Source: Rhododendron vialii
Lineage: Eukaryota; Streptophyta; Magnoliopsida; Ericales; Ericaceae
Direction: 5' to 3'
Assembly: GCF_030253575.1 (NCBI RefSeq)
Contig: NC_080557.1
Coordinates: 5,265,001-5,329,000 of the forward strand
Length of the DNA stretch: 64,000 nucleotides
Shown: in pieces, positions 10,988-21,408 of the stretch
How positions within the stretch are numbered: the stretch's first letter is position 1
How the letters are laid out: each line of letters begins with the position of its first letter
The notes under the pieces: model-generated
What the model was told of the DNA's origin: nothing
What the model saw: only the letters and a program-made list of their open reading frames with translations
Database searches by the model: none
Made by a program: the position numbers and the translations under genes

Positions 10988-11947
10988 TGTCACGAATAGC
11001 CCTAGAACCGTAGCAATCAAGACTACTATATCATTTTCAAGGAATATGCAATCCTCAAGCCATAAAACATCCCATTTGACTATAAATAGCAAACAAACAC
11101 CCATATCACACTTAATCACCACAATACATATAGAGGATGAGAAAAATCCCTACCTAAATGGGTTTTGAGCAAAACCCTAGATCTACCGAGAGATATAAGC
11201 TTGAATCCACCAAAAACGAGCTCCACCCAAGCTTAGATACAAGATCTAGAGTGAATACAATCCAAAAACAAGATAAATGAACAAAGATCAACAAGTGATT
11301 CAGAGGAGAGAGAGAGAAACGTGGGTGAGAGTCCAAAGATGAGAGCAAGAACACAAAACTTACCCCTTGTTCTCCAAATGCACGATTCAAGTGATTTTGA
11401 GGTTGGAAACCCTTGGATGAAGATTTGAGGTTGAAACCAAGAGTTTTGGGTGAGATTGGAGTTGGGTAGGTAAGAGGGGATGTTTCCAGGTGAATTCCGA
11501 GGGTTTTGGATGTGAGAAATGGTAAAAGAGGGTATTTAGAGTGGTCAAAAAAATGTGCTGAAAATTGCAGAAAAACACAGCGGGTACCGGTACTGGGCGA
11601 CTCCCAGTACCGGTACTGGGCGACTCCCAGTACCGGTACTGGAGCCTTCAAAATGTCGATTTGAACATGTTCTGGACACTAGGTACCGGTACTGGGCAAA
11701 AGGCAGTACCGGTACTGGCTGGGCAGAAAATTAAAATTTCGCAATGGTCACCAAATCAAACCCCAATCACTACCAAACATTAGTACAACATCAAAACTTA
11801 CGTTTTACTATTCTCCGAGTGTCCGACACACAATAGTAAACGTATCTCCGTACACTTCCACGAACAAACGTACAACTTTATTAATTTAAAACGATTCCTT
11901 CGCGCATTAAAAATTACCGAAATTATAATAATTCACGAGTCTCTACA
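10988..11947 (+). mobile_element. LTR-like block with TATA box and repeated CAGTACCGGTACTG palindrome
   Basis: The block runs from TGTCACGAATAG to CGAGTCTCTACA, with TATAAATAGC at 11081-11090, all in LTR-like order. No 5-bp target duplication was found, so the left end is weak. The right end abuts the WD40 gene fragment at 11948. An open minus-strand frame at 11154-11651 is low-complexity and probably accidental. Confidence 0.4.
11584..11718. repeat. Five copies of GTACCGGTACTGG, part in a 23-bp tandem repeat
   Basis: Copies begin at about 11584, 11607, 11630, 11683 and 11706. Two are extended to the perfect 16-bp palindrome CCAGTACCGGTACTGG (11604-11619 and 11627-11642). The first three sit in a tandem repeat of unit 23 bp. 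Confidence 0.9.
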
Positions 11948-12160
11948 TTTCAGCACAAATAACCCTAAGTTGTTCATACGGTTGTATTTGGGATTTGTTG
12001 ATGCAGTTACGCCAAAGTTGTTGAAGGCAGTAATAAGCCACAAAAGTGCCGTTCTATCGGCTTACTTTTTCACCTCCTAGAAGTTGTCTACCTACAATAG
12101 GTTTGCCAAAGTCTTTTTGATGTGCGGTGTTGCTGGTAGCTCTTTGTGAGAATCTTCTTC
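11948..12160 (+). pseudogene. Fragment of WD40 (WDR76/CMR1-like) exon 3 and intron 3
   Basis: TATTTGGGATTTGTTGATGC and what follows match the end of exon 3 of the WD40 genes at 39580-39692 and 44690-44802. The match continues past the splice donor into intron 3 (AAGTCTTTTTGATGTG). Because intron sequence is included, the fragment was copied from DNA and not from a spliced transcript. Several indels break the frame. Confidence 0.8.
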
Positions 12161-12309
12161 TTCTTTTTTTATAACCGAGGAACAGTTCTATAGCTAAGCC
12201 ACAATTGGACCCGACTGCACAACTCAAACCTCAGGGGAAACTAGCGCGGTCACACCCGCCTCTCCCCCCCCCCCCCCCCCGCTCTCTTACTATCAAGATA
12301 CTCACCCGT
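12161..12309. repeat. Tail sequence shared with 30885-30990 and 35184-35215
   Basis: AAGCCACAATTGGACCCGAC through GGGGAAACTAGCGCGG to ATACTCACCCG recurs next to the second WD40 fragment, where it is split by the solo LTR at 30991. A poly-C run (about 12267-12284) is inside this copy. Confidence 0.75.
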
Positions 12310-12609
12310 TTTTGCGGAATTTTCGGTGTTTTCCGATATCTTTCTTGTGTCGGGTTATTCCGGAATTATTCCTTTCCTTTGCCAATTTCGTCAAAAGGAG
12401 ATCAGTAAACGTAAAGTGCAGATATTATTTACTATCATATGTCCGTATCCATGAAACAAAAAGTAGAAATGTACGCAGACGGCACCATGGCCCAAGCAAA
12501 ACAGAAATAGCATGCACTGAACACATCCCAAAATCAAAGTATCAGGCGTATCAAGTCATGGTATCTACGGTCAAAAGGCAGTAAAGTGTCTGAGGCTCAG
12601 TGATAGCCC

Positions 12610-15600
12610 TCAGTCATCAAAGAGGTCCTCGTCGTCATCTTCATCCTCTCTCTCTCTCAGGTCTTTCTTGTACCCAGGATCGTTGGCGGAGTCGTCAGAG
12701 CCGCTACTGAAGGGCGAGCGCTCTTCCTCCTCTTCTTCCTCCTCTTGTCTTCCCCTCTTCTGCGCAGGCCCTTCGTCTGGCCTTTTCCTCAGCTCCTTCT
12801 GAAACTGTGTCACCTCACTAGTTGGGGTAATCACCACCCCTATGGATTCAGGTTGCGCAGTGCTTGCTTATCGCTGGGCCGTGGTTAGAGCCTTGCTCTT
12901 TCCCTTTTGGGAGACTGGTTTTACCGTCTTTCCCCTAGGAGCCGCCCTAGCTTGTCCCTACGCAGTGCATTCAATTATTTAGCATACATTGTACATATTG
13001 TATATATTCAAATGCTAAAAACAGGAAGTATCAAGAAAAGTGCATCAAAGCCTATCATGGTACCGAAAGCGGATCTACTTAAGTATTGAAAGCAGAATGG
13101 AACAAGTTTTTAGGATCATACATGAGGCGGTACAGCAGGAGCCGGAACCGCCGGTGGGTAGTGCAACTGCAAAGGAGTACCGCTTGGATCTTGTGGAACT
13201 CTTTCTCTATGGCCAGCATCAAGCGAGCAGCCTCCCTTACCCATTCAATTGGCGCTTGTGATACATTTTCTGAATGAAAGTCAGGATACAACTCAAGTAC
13301 AGTTCAGATACAGCACAAGGGAATGAATCGAAACTGAAAGCACATAATACCGGTCCTGTGATCTCTGCTGGCTCTATCCTAGCTGGCTCAAACCGAACCA
13401 TGGCAACCTCTCCCTGCGGATCCCGCACATACAACATCCACGAAAGCCGAGGAAGTCCCGTTGCCACAGCATAGTCACTCCGCTCCCTTGAGCAAGCTGT
13501 CCTGCTCCTCTGGCCCCATCTCTCCGCCAGCCTCCAGAGCCTCGCCCTCCACAGCTATGTGCTCTAGCACCCCAAGTGGCCTCGCCAAATCTTGTCTCCG
13601 ATAGACGACATAGTCACGCTCAGGCCTCAGAAAAGCAGCAAGGCCCGCCGGAATAGTGAAGTGTCGCAGCTCAGCCAGCGTGTATCGATCTGTGTGAGAA
13701 GCGTGAGGTGGGACTGGCCCAGGAACCGGGTACTTAGGAAAGCCAAGTGACTGTCGCGTCACCCGGTCACCCAAATACCACTGCAACCCGAAAGCCGACT
13801 CCAATAGTACTCAACTCGCGGTCACCACCCTGCTCCTCGCCAGGTACTCAGGCTCAGGTTCTGCATTTCTCCACGGAGTCCAGTCCACCTGCATAATGAT
13901 CAAGGCCAAAATCAAATGAACATCAGCAACAACATTAAAGTAATTCAAAGGCAAAGATAACTGATGAAAGAACTGCTTACCTAAATACTCGACAGCTCGT
14001 CGAGGTATGACCTGAAGGCTAAAAGACTCCCTTTGGATTTCTTCTTGCCTCTGTGCAAAGGCCCCCAGATCATTGCTCATGGAAGCATCCTCAGGTCCAG
14101 GCACTTGTTCTCCGGAGGGTACATCTTCAGCACCTCATAGGCTCACAACTGCAGGTTTAACAAACAATGAAAGCATCAGAATACGGTACATGTACAATTC
14201 AAGGACAAGTGCGAGAATGAAATAGGAAATGAACTACAAGCTTCGTTTCTTACCTCCCACACTCTCCAGTAGCCGGCAGTCACCTTCTTCCCTCGTGAGA
14301 ACTCGCCCATGAAATCGTAGCAAGCCCCCAAAGCTGCTCCTCCCCAGTCGTACCTAGAGGCCATGCGTAGGTCGTAAAGGGCTGGCAAGTAGGACAGGTG
14401 CACTGTAGCTCGCTTGTTTGGGTATAGCGTAGCCCCAAACAAATACAACAGATAGGCCCTCGCCATCTGCTCCTCCTCCTGCTCTGAATCCGGTACCCTC
14501 CCCTACAAGTACCTTTTGAACTGGTCATAGTGAATTGTCTCTGCCTCCCCCACCGATACCAGTCCTAAGAACCACTTTAATGCCTCAGTGAATCCCCGAG
14601 TCAAACAAGATAGGCTCGCCTCTTACCCTCAGGCCAGTAAGAGCCGCAAAGTCTGACGGGGTCACCGTCATCTCCCCGATCGGAAGGTGGAAGGTATTCG
14701 ACGAATTCCACCACCTCTCGGCCAGTGTAGTAAGTAAGGCATGGTCGCTCTTCACTGCAGTCAACGTAAGGATGAATGACCTGAACCCTGCAGCATCCAC
14801 CAAAGCTCTGACTCGCTCCGGCAACCCCCTGTATAAATCAAGCGAGCTTGCTGGACCACCATGGTCCCGAGTACTAGCTGCTGCTCTCTGCATACAACGA
14901 CAACCAACATAGAAAGAGGTTTTGTCAACAAACGCAATTCAAATCCAACAGACGGTCGAATTCGGAATCTCAAAAGCAATACTACAGTCGAAACTGGCAT
15001 TATAAAGGTCGATCAAAGCTACCGAGTATTTGTTCACATTATCATTATATCTAGTATCACCATCAGTCGAATCAAATTTAGGGCATTTCTCAATCGAGTT
15101 CCAAGTTACAAGGCATTCTACTAGTCAACCTCAATCAAGGCATTATTGCCAGGCAGTTACGTCAGGGTATGCTTTTCAGTCGATTTCAAAGGTGTTCTAC
15201 TCATCAAACAGTCAATTCAAACTATTGGGAACGCTATTCTGATGATTACCATATCGTGGCGTTCTACTTAGTCAATTTCAAATTCCAATGTTACATTATT
15301 AGTCGAGGGAATCTACGGTCGATTCAAGCTCATTATTGACAAATCCTATCAAGTTCAAAGGTACTATCAGTCGAATCAAGTAATCATGGCATTCTACAAA
15401 GTCAAGTCTAAGTTCGAGTTACATGCATTACAAACAATGCAAATACAACTTCAAGTAGCATGAGGCTACAACAATGCAATTTCAAGTTGGAAGTCGAAGC
15501 AAGTTTGGGAGTATACTTGTGCCCAAGTCACGGATAAGTGTCTCTCAGGGTCCCTTAGAAGGAGCTCTGCGTCATAGCTATCTCGCCGAGGCACGTAGCT

Positions 15601-16434
15601 CTCAACCCCAGACAGTAAGAACAAATATGGCTTTGGTGGAACGTACGTCTCTGCCATGAACTTGGCACGGCGTGCCTACCGTAAAGGCTCAGCCAGCATC
15701 ACCGCGCGCTCATGCGCCCATATCTCCCCCTCCTGAGCCCTCTCAGCTGACTCAGTCTCTCTCACAAAGACCTCCTCCTCGGCTTTAGCCCCTTCGGCCT
15801 CGGCTCTCAAATGCTCCTCCTCCTCGGCTCTCGCAATCTGCCTCTGTCTATCCTCCCGAGCAGATATTACTGTAGCAACCACCGCCGGATTCTCTCGGAG
15901 CAATCGGCCAAGCTCCTCCTCTATTACAAATTCCGCGAAGTCTCCGCGCGTAATGGGAACGTGCGCCGAAGACCCTGCTGCTGGCCTAAGCTCGCCTGCC
16001 TTTACCGGTACTTCTCCGGAAGCCTCCTCCATAACCACCGGGTGTTTGCCCCGTGCCGGATCCCTCAGCGGCGTCCCCGGTCGGTCATCACCACTTCCAC
16101 CGCAACTACCGCTACTACTGCCAGCACTGGCTCCGACCCAGCCCATTCCGGTCACTACCAAGGCCTCCACACCACTCTTGAAGTCCAGTCGGCTCACTCG
16201 TGGACCCTTTGGACCGGCCGACACAGGCATACGCCGTTCGCCATTGCCAATTACCTCCGTTGCATGGCCATCGCCACCACCATCCACGCCTGTAGCTTCT
16301 GCACTAATGCTCGACGAAGCCTTTGTAGTTGATTGATCGTTGATTTGAACGCCCATGGCCTCGATTTCACTCCTCGGTTGAGCCTTTTCACTGCCGCCTC
16401 CATTGCCGCTACTTCTGCCGGCTGGTTCCGCCAA
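12610..16434 (-). pseudogene. Plant mobile domain (PMD) protein of a retrotransposon, multi-exon, broken
   Basis: The minus-strand gene begins at MAEPAGRSSGNGGG (16434). A Glu/Ala-rich coiled coil leads to YVPPKPYLFLLSGVESYVP, and a donor fits near 15517. The PMD core is the exon from 14888 (LTTLAERWW, then FHLPIGEMTVTPSDFAALTG). Later exons carry RYDWGGAALGACYDFMGEF (donor near 14252), a piece with YEVLKMYPPENK, and QWYLGDRVTRQSLG. An acidic tail ends at 12610. Breaks: TAG at 15676-15678, a one-base frameshift near 14590, a TAG near 14504 and a TGA in the YEVLKMYPP exon. PMD proteins occur both as host silencing factors (MAIN/MAIL1) and in retrotransposons; this one is element-borne and dead. 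Confidence 0.8.
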
Positions 16435-16772
16435 GATTAAGTTTGGGTGAATGGGTTTTGGAAGAAGATGAGAGGGTTTGTGAGAGATTGGGAGGTTTGA
16501 GAGATTGGGAGAGTTTCGAAACCGATGGAGGGCGATTTCTGCACTGTCTCAGAAGTATACAACATGGGAGAGCAACTGGGCCGGGTCTGGCCTAGGTCTG
16601 GGCTCGGGTCTGCTAAACTTCTGACGTACACCAGTCTTATTCGGCCGTACGCCAGTAATAATTGGGCCTCAGGCCAAAAACCACTCTTTACATCGAAACT
16701 CACTCCCAACGGAAGCCCATGTTACTCTGATTCATGTTGGTACCCGTGGTGAACTTATTCCCAAGCAGGAGC

Positions 16773-16979
16773 CAATTTCAAATCAATGACGATCTATCCG
16801 TCCAATTTCAAATCAACGACGATATATTCATCCAGTTTCAAGTCAACGGTCCTCCTGTCCAATCTCAAATCAAGGACGGTCCTCCCATCCAATTTCAAAT
16901 CAACAACAGTCCTCCCGCCCAATTTCAAATCAACGACGGTCCACCCGTCCAGTTTCAAATCAAATGACGATTTGTCCAT
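16773..16979. repeat. 30-bp tandem repeat, seven units
   Basis: Seven units beginning CAATTTCAAATCAA or a close variant, all 30 bp except one of 27 bp. All lengths are multiples of three, so the plus strand is open across it (repeating QFQINDGPP), but no start or context supports translation. It sits between the antisense gene and the polypurine tract. Confidence 0.9.
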
Positions 16980-17278
16980 ATATCAGGATCTTTCCCCAAT
17001 GGAATGGATTATTCCCCAGGAGAGTTCGACTTCTGTGATGGCTGGTTCTATCCATCGATGTCGAATCAATGGCGATCTATCGTCCATATATCCCCAGCAG
17101 TGACAGCCCATTCTGTTCAATTTCAACAAGCGGCAGTCCACCCGTCCAAATTCAATCAATCAGGTTCTTTAAGTATTCGTGCTTACTTTGACTGTATGTT
17201 CTGTTCTGGATAGCCTGGAAGCGTGTCTAGAAAACCTTTGACATTACTTGTACCGAGACGATGGTGCTCCAAGTGCTG

Positions 17279-17294
17279 TCAAAAGGGGGATGAC
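17279..17294 (+). other. Polypurine tract before 3' LTR
   Basis: TCAAAAGGGGGATGAC directly precedes TGTAGACACC, the LTR start. This marks the LTR as a 3' LTR and not a solo copy. Confidence 0.6.
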
Positions 17295-19289
17295 TGTAGA
17301 CACCCTATTCTGGACTGTCCAGATTAGTTTACTTACGATTTTTTTTTCCCAATGATGATTAAGGTTAAGAACATTCCGAGTCTGTTGGTATGTTTGAGCT
17401 TTGAGTGTTCCAAACCTCATTCAAAACCCTCTCAAGCCTCTATTCAAACCCTTCAAAACCTTCAAAGCCAGAACCAAATGGCCTCGACAAAACCCTACTA
17501 GCTTACGCCAGTATTGTGCTGGCGTGCACTGGTGACCTGCCACGTGTCAATCATCGACCGTTGACTCAGATGCTACAACCAGATGCAAGTAAAATTCTTG
17601 CATACGCCAGTCTATCTCAGTCAAATCATCCCTATTCAACCACGTGCTCGAGATTTTTGTGGCCTCCCAGTACACCCTACAGTCCCCTGATGATTGCAAG
17701 TAGGCCGGGTTGTTCCCCCTTCTCTTCTACAAGCCCTTTCAAGCCAAGTCCCATGCATTAATGCATGGAGACTTCCTTGCTAACCAAACCAGCCCTTAAC
17801 CCCAACTGGTTACACCCCTTCACAAGCTCTCTTTGCCTATAAATACCCCCTTTGCATTTATATGCAAGAGGTTAACCACCATAAAAGTTCTAAGTCTTTA
17901 TCTCCTTCCATTTCCCTTAGCTCTTTGTTTCTTCTTTCTTTTCTCCACTATAAGAACAGGCAGAGATCCTCCTGCCACACACCACAACACCTTTACATTC
18001 ATCATCCACCCCTCATACCTCAAGCTCAAAGCTCCAACACTCCATCAACCTCTAAACTAAAGGTATACCACCTTTTGTGAAGTTTTCTGTTCTGACCCTT
18101 GAGGGGGGCTGGCAGGGTCAAGGCTGGTAATCAATACCAATCCTGCCCCTAAAGCTCGCATGGTTTCAAAGATCGTGTGGGATCATCAATGGCTCACGCC
18201 AGTACTGTAGAGCCGTACACCAGTTATGGCAGTACGTGCAACGTTGTGTGGAGACCACTTACCATCCATTTTCTGTTTTCCTTTTCATTTTATCACCTTA
18301 CTACATGCTAAAACCAATTTAGGCTTTCTGTATTATAGAACTGGATAGTTATTTACATGTTACTCTTGTTTTAGAAGGCCTCTGGGATCCTTCTGGTCAT
18401 GTTTCAGAGCCCAGATGGTGCAAAGTCAAGCACTGGGTGAAGAGGTATTACTAGCATACGGTGCCTTACCACTGGCGTACGACAGTCGTATCCATTCCAG
18501 TGGCTGGCCCTTGCGTGGCAGCTAAGCCATGGCCTCTATTTGTTCCCCACACTGTTTATGTGGTGTCCTGTTCATCTTATTTCTATAGATCCATTTCGGC
18601 TGTCTGTATCTGTATATATCTTACTATATAAACTGCGTGGTTTGTCCTGGGTGTGCACTGGTCATTTTCAGAGCCCAGAGGGTTGAGAGTAGGAACTATG
18701 AACTTAGATCTACCGGTGCACGCCAGTAGTGAAGTGGAGTACACATGTAGTTGCTGTATGCAGTGGCGTGTCCGGTGCATACAGGCTCATTCCTACCAGC
18801 CCCATTTCGCAACAGCGTACTCCAGTTTGTTTGAGCACTCATAGGTACTTGTTCTTAATCTATTACATTTGCTTAGAATCAACATCCATCACATTTTGTC
18901 ACATAAATGCAACTTGTTGCAGTTTTAATTCCCTTTAACTGTTCTCCAGCCCTAACTGGCTCAAAGAATGAATAATGAGAAAAAAAATGCAAATATTTTA
19001 CAAAATGCCTGAGTAGAGACCGATCTCCGGATTGGGCGAGAGGAGTGCCATAAAACTCTTCCTCTCTCGTAACCTGGCTTCCGAACCTCAGATATCGAAG
19101 GTGATAATGGTCCAGTCTACACGCCTTTTCAAAATCAAATAACGTAGCAAACGTTTCAAGTTCGGTTCCTTGGGTGCAAACCGCAAAACCCAAGTGGCGA
19201 TTCTGAATTGTAGCGTTTCGATGCGCTTTTCCAGAAAAGGGGGGCACCCGATTTTAGCAAAACTGAAATTTTTGGGGCATGTGCCCACA
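17295..19289 (+). mobile_element. 3' LTR of the PMD-bearing element
   Basis: It starts TGTAGACACCC and ends GTGCCCACA (1995 bp). It can be aligned along its whole length with the solo LTR at 32440-34437, with the same start, TATA box, GGTATACCACC block and end. The TATA box is at 17838-17847. ACGCCAGT-type motifs recur near 17504, 17519, 17603, 18195, 18471 and 18719. ORFs inside are not genes. Confidence 0.85.
17838..17847 (+). promoter_or_regulatory. LTR TATA box
   Basis: TATAAATACC at the same relative place as in the related solo LTR (32964-32973). Confidence 0.6.
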
Positions 19290-19551
19290 AACCCCACTAA
19301 CTAACTTCCATGTTTATTCATTGTTCCATTTAAATTTTTATCCAATTAATTTGTTTAAATTCGATCCCGTGTTTTTCTTATGAAATTGCACAATACGACG
19401 GTTTCACTGACCATCACTCAATAAGCGTGGATATGGTTAATAATTCTTATGGATTACTTTTTGTCTTCATTCAAATTTGTTTCGTCGTTGTAAGTTTTGC
19501 GTTAAATTTTTGTAAATTATTAATTCCTCTCGACGAGAGGAATTTATTAAA

Positions 19552-20682
19552 GGAAAAATTTCAAAAGAACCCCTAAACTTTCAAAAAATTTACAAAAAAA
19601 TTTCTGGACTTTAACTAATGACAAAAAGACACCTAAACATACCATTCCGTTAACAAAAAAACCACCATCCAATTTCATCAATTTGTAACGGATGGAGCTA
19701 ACAGAAGGCGTTAACCTCCCCCTTTTTTTTTTTACTTTTTTTTTCAAAAAATTACTTTAAAATTTTTTAAGTAATAAATAAATATACAACAAAATTCTTT
19801 TTTCTTAATATTTATCAAAAATTATTTTAACCCCATTTTTTACTATTTACAAAAATAACCCCCTTTTTTTTTTACTTTCAAATTTTACATTTCCCTCCCT
19901 CTCTCTGTCTTTTTTTTTTTCCAGAAATTCGTCCACACTCCACCAATCAACCCCGTAACCAGTCACCAAAGCCTTAGCCTCAATTTAAGAATTTTGAAAT
20001 TACTTTTTTTGAGGGAGATGATTTTCACACTCCCCTTTTTGATAACCACACTCCCTTTTTGTCTTTTAGCAAAAAAAAATTCATACACTTTCAATACTAA
20101 AAAAAAAAAGGAGTGGCTATTAAGAGGGGAGTGTGAAAATTAATCTCCTTTTTTAACCTTCGTTTTATTTTTTACTTTCAAAAATTACTTTTAACTCTTT
20201 CTTTTTTAGTAATAAATAAATATGAAATAAAGTTTTTTTTCTTACTATTTTTTAAAAAATTACTTTCACCATCGTTTTTTTAACTATTTACGAAATTGGG
20301 GTTGGGGCTTTGGTGGTTGGTTGTGGGGTTCATTAGTGGGGTGGCTCGGTGGGGTGGAATTTCTAAAAAAAAGGGAGGGTTAAAGTTATTTTAGTAAATA
20401 GTAAAAAATAAGGTTAAAGTAATTTTTTATAAATAGTATGAAAAAAAAGAAATTTTATTGCATATTTATTTACTACTAAAAAAGAAAGTTAAAAGTAATT
20501 TTTAAAAGTAAAAAGTAAAAAAAAAGGGAGGTTTACTCCATCAGTTACAAATTGACGGAATTGGACGGCGAGGGCTTTTTTGTTAATGGAATGGTAAGTT
20601 TAGGTGTCCTTTGTTATTAGTTCAAGTTCAAGTGTTTTTTTGTAAGGTCCCTGAAAGTTCAGGACTTTTTTGAAATTTTCCC
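19552..20682. mobile_element. Large MULE-type foldback element with 9-bp target duplication
   Basis: The two ends are long imperfect inverted repeats: GGAAAAATTTCAAAAGAACC on the left, and GGGAAAATTTCAAAAAAGTC on the complement of the right end. Exact 9-bp copies of TTTATTAAA flank it (19543-19551 and 20683-20691), as expected for Mutator-like transposition. There is no transposase, so it is non-autonomous. Most of its 1131 bp is one giant imperfect hairpin of T/A-rich sequence. Confidence 0.85.
20010..20152. mobile_element. Small foldback element nested in the MULE-type element
   Basis: GGAGATGATTTTCACACTCC on the left and its approximate complement near 20125-20150 enclose a poly-A/T-rich loop. 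The sequence breaks the symmetry of the surrounding large hairpin, so it probably inserted later. Confidence 0.55.
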
Positions 20683-20691
20683 TTTATTAAA

Positions 20692-21408
20692 TTATAACCC
20701 AAAACAATTAAAACTTGAATAAAGACAAAAATAATTCAAAAATTTGTCTATTTTGTATTATCTTCATATTTAGTGAACATTTTACTTCTCTCCTAGCTAT
20801 CTAGATTCCTATCCGTTTTGATCATAACTTTCTAGCTTTTAGATTCCTCTCATCGAGACAAATACATATTCCTAGAAATTAACAGAATATTAAAAAATGC
20901 AAAAAATTATGAATATATAAGGCAAAAAAAAAAATAGTCCAAAGATTATTAAGCCAAAATACCCCTCATTACTGTCAATAAACCAGAGTTTCAATAGAGA
21001 TTTCTTTGTGATGAATATACATTCACGAACTTCCACGCACATTTAAATGATATATATCAAGACACTTTAATTTTAAAGTTACTTTTAATCATTTATGAGG
21101 GTTAGCTTATGAAAATCTACACACCTCTCTCTTTGACTTTTCTTTGACAGGAAACAATTTTAGACATTTCAAAATAGTATATGAAACAAAAACAAAAAAA
21201 TGAGACAGAAGAGTATTAATACCACAAATCTTATTAGATGCACGACACAAGTAACTTAAATTTGTAGCATAACCACAAAGTACAAACACAACGAGGACAA
21301 GCAAAAATAATAAAAAACTCAAGGCATTGCATGATCGAAGAACAACTATTGAGTGCTTTTAGGGCACCAACACGTGGTGACTTGGCACTGCCAAAGGCCA
21401 TTGAATAA
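20692..21408. other. AT-rich spacer and 3' flank of the ankyrin gene
   Basis: No gene seen. The part nearest 21408 should hold the 3' untranslated region of the minus-strand ankyrin gene. Confidence 0.4.

Larger units (their letters stand above)
12310..19289 (+). mobile_element. Truncated LTR retrotransposon with antisense plant-mobile-domain gene and 3' LTR
   Basis: Plus-oriented element: an interior with a minus-strand PMD pseudogene (12610-16434), a 30-bp tandem repeat (16773-16979), a polypurine tract (17279-17294) and the 3' LTR (17295-19289). A second LTR of the family stands alone at 32440-34437. No 5' LTR or pol is present, and the left border near 12310 is where the shared tail sequence ends. 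An antisense ORF plus a 3' tandem repeat fits the Tat/Retand lineage, but without pol this is inference. Confidence 0.65.

Noticed and set aside
11154-11651. 165-codon minus-strand frame
   Set aside because: Composition is Leu/Ser/Phe-rich without a domain, it ends in translated palindromic repeats, and it lies inside an LTR-like block.
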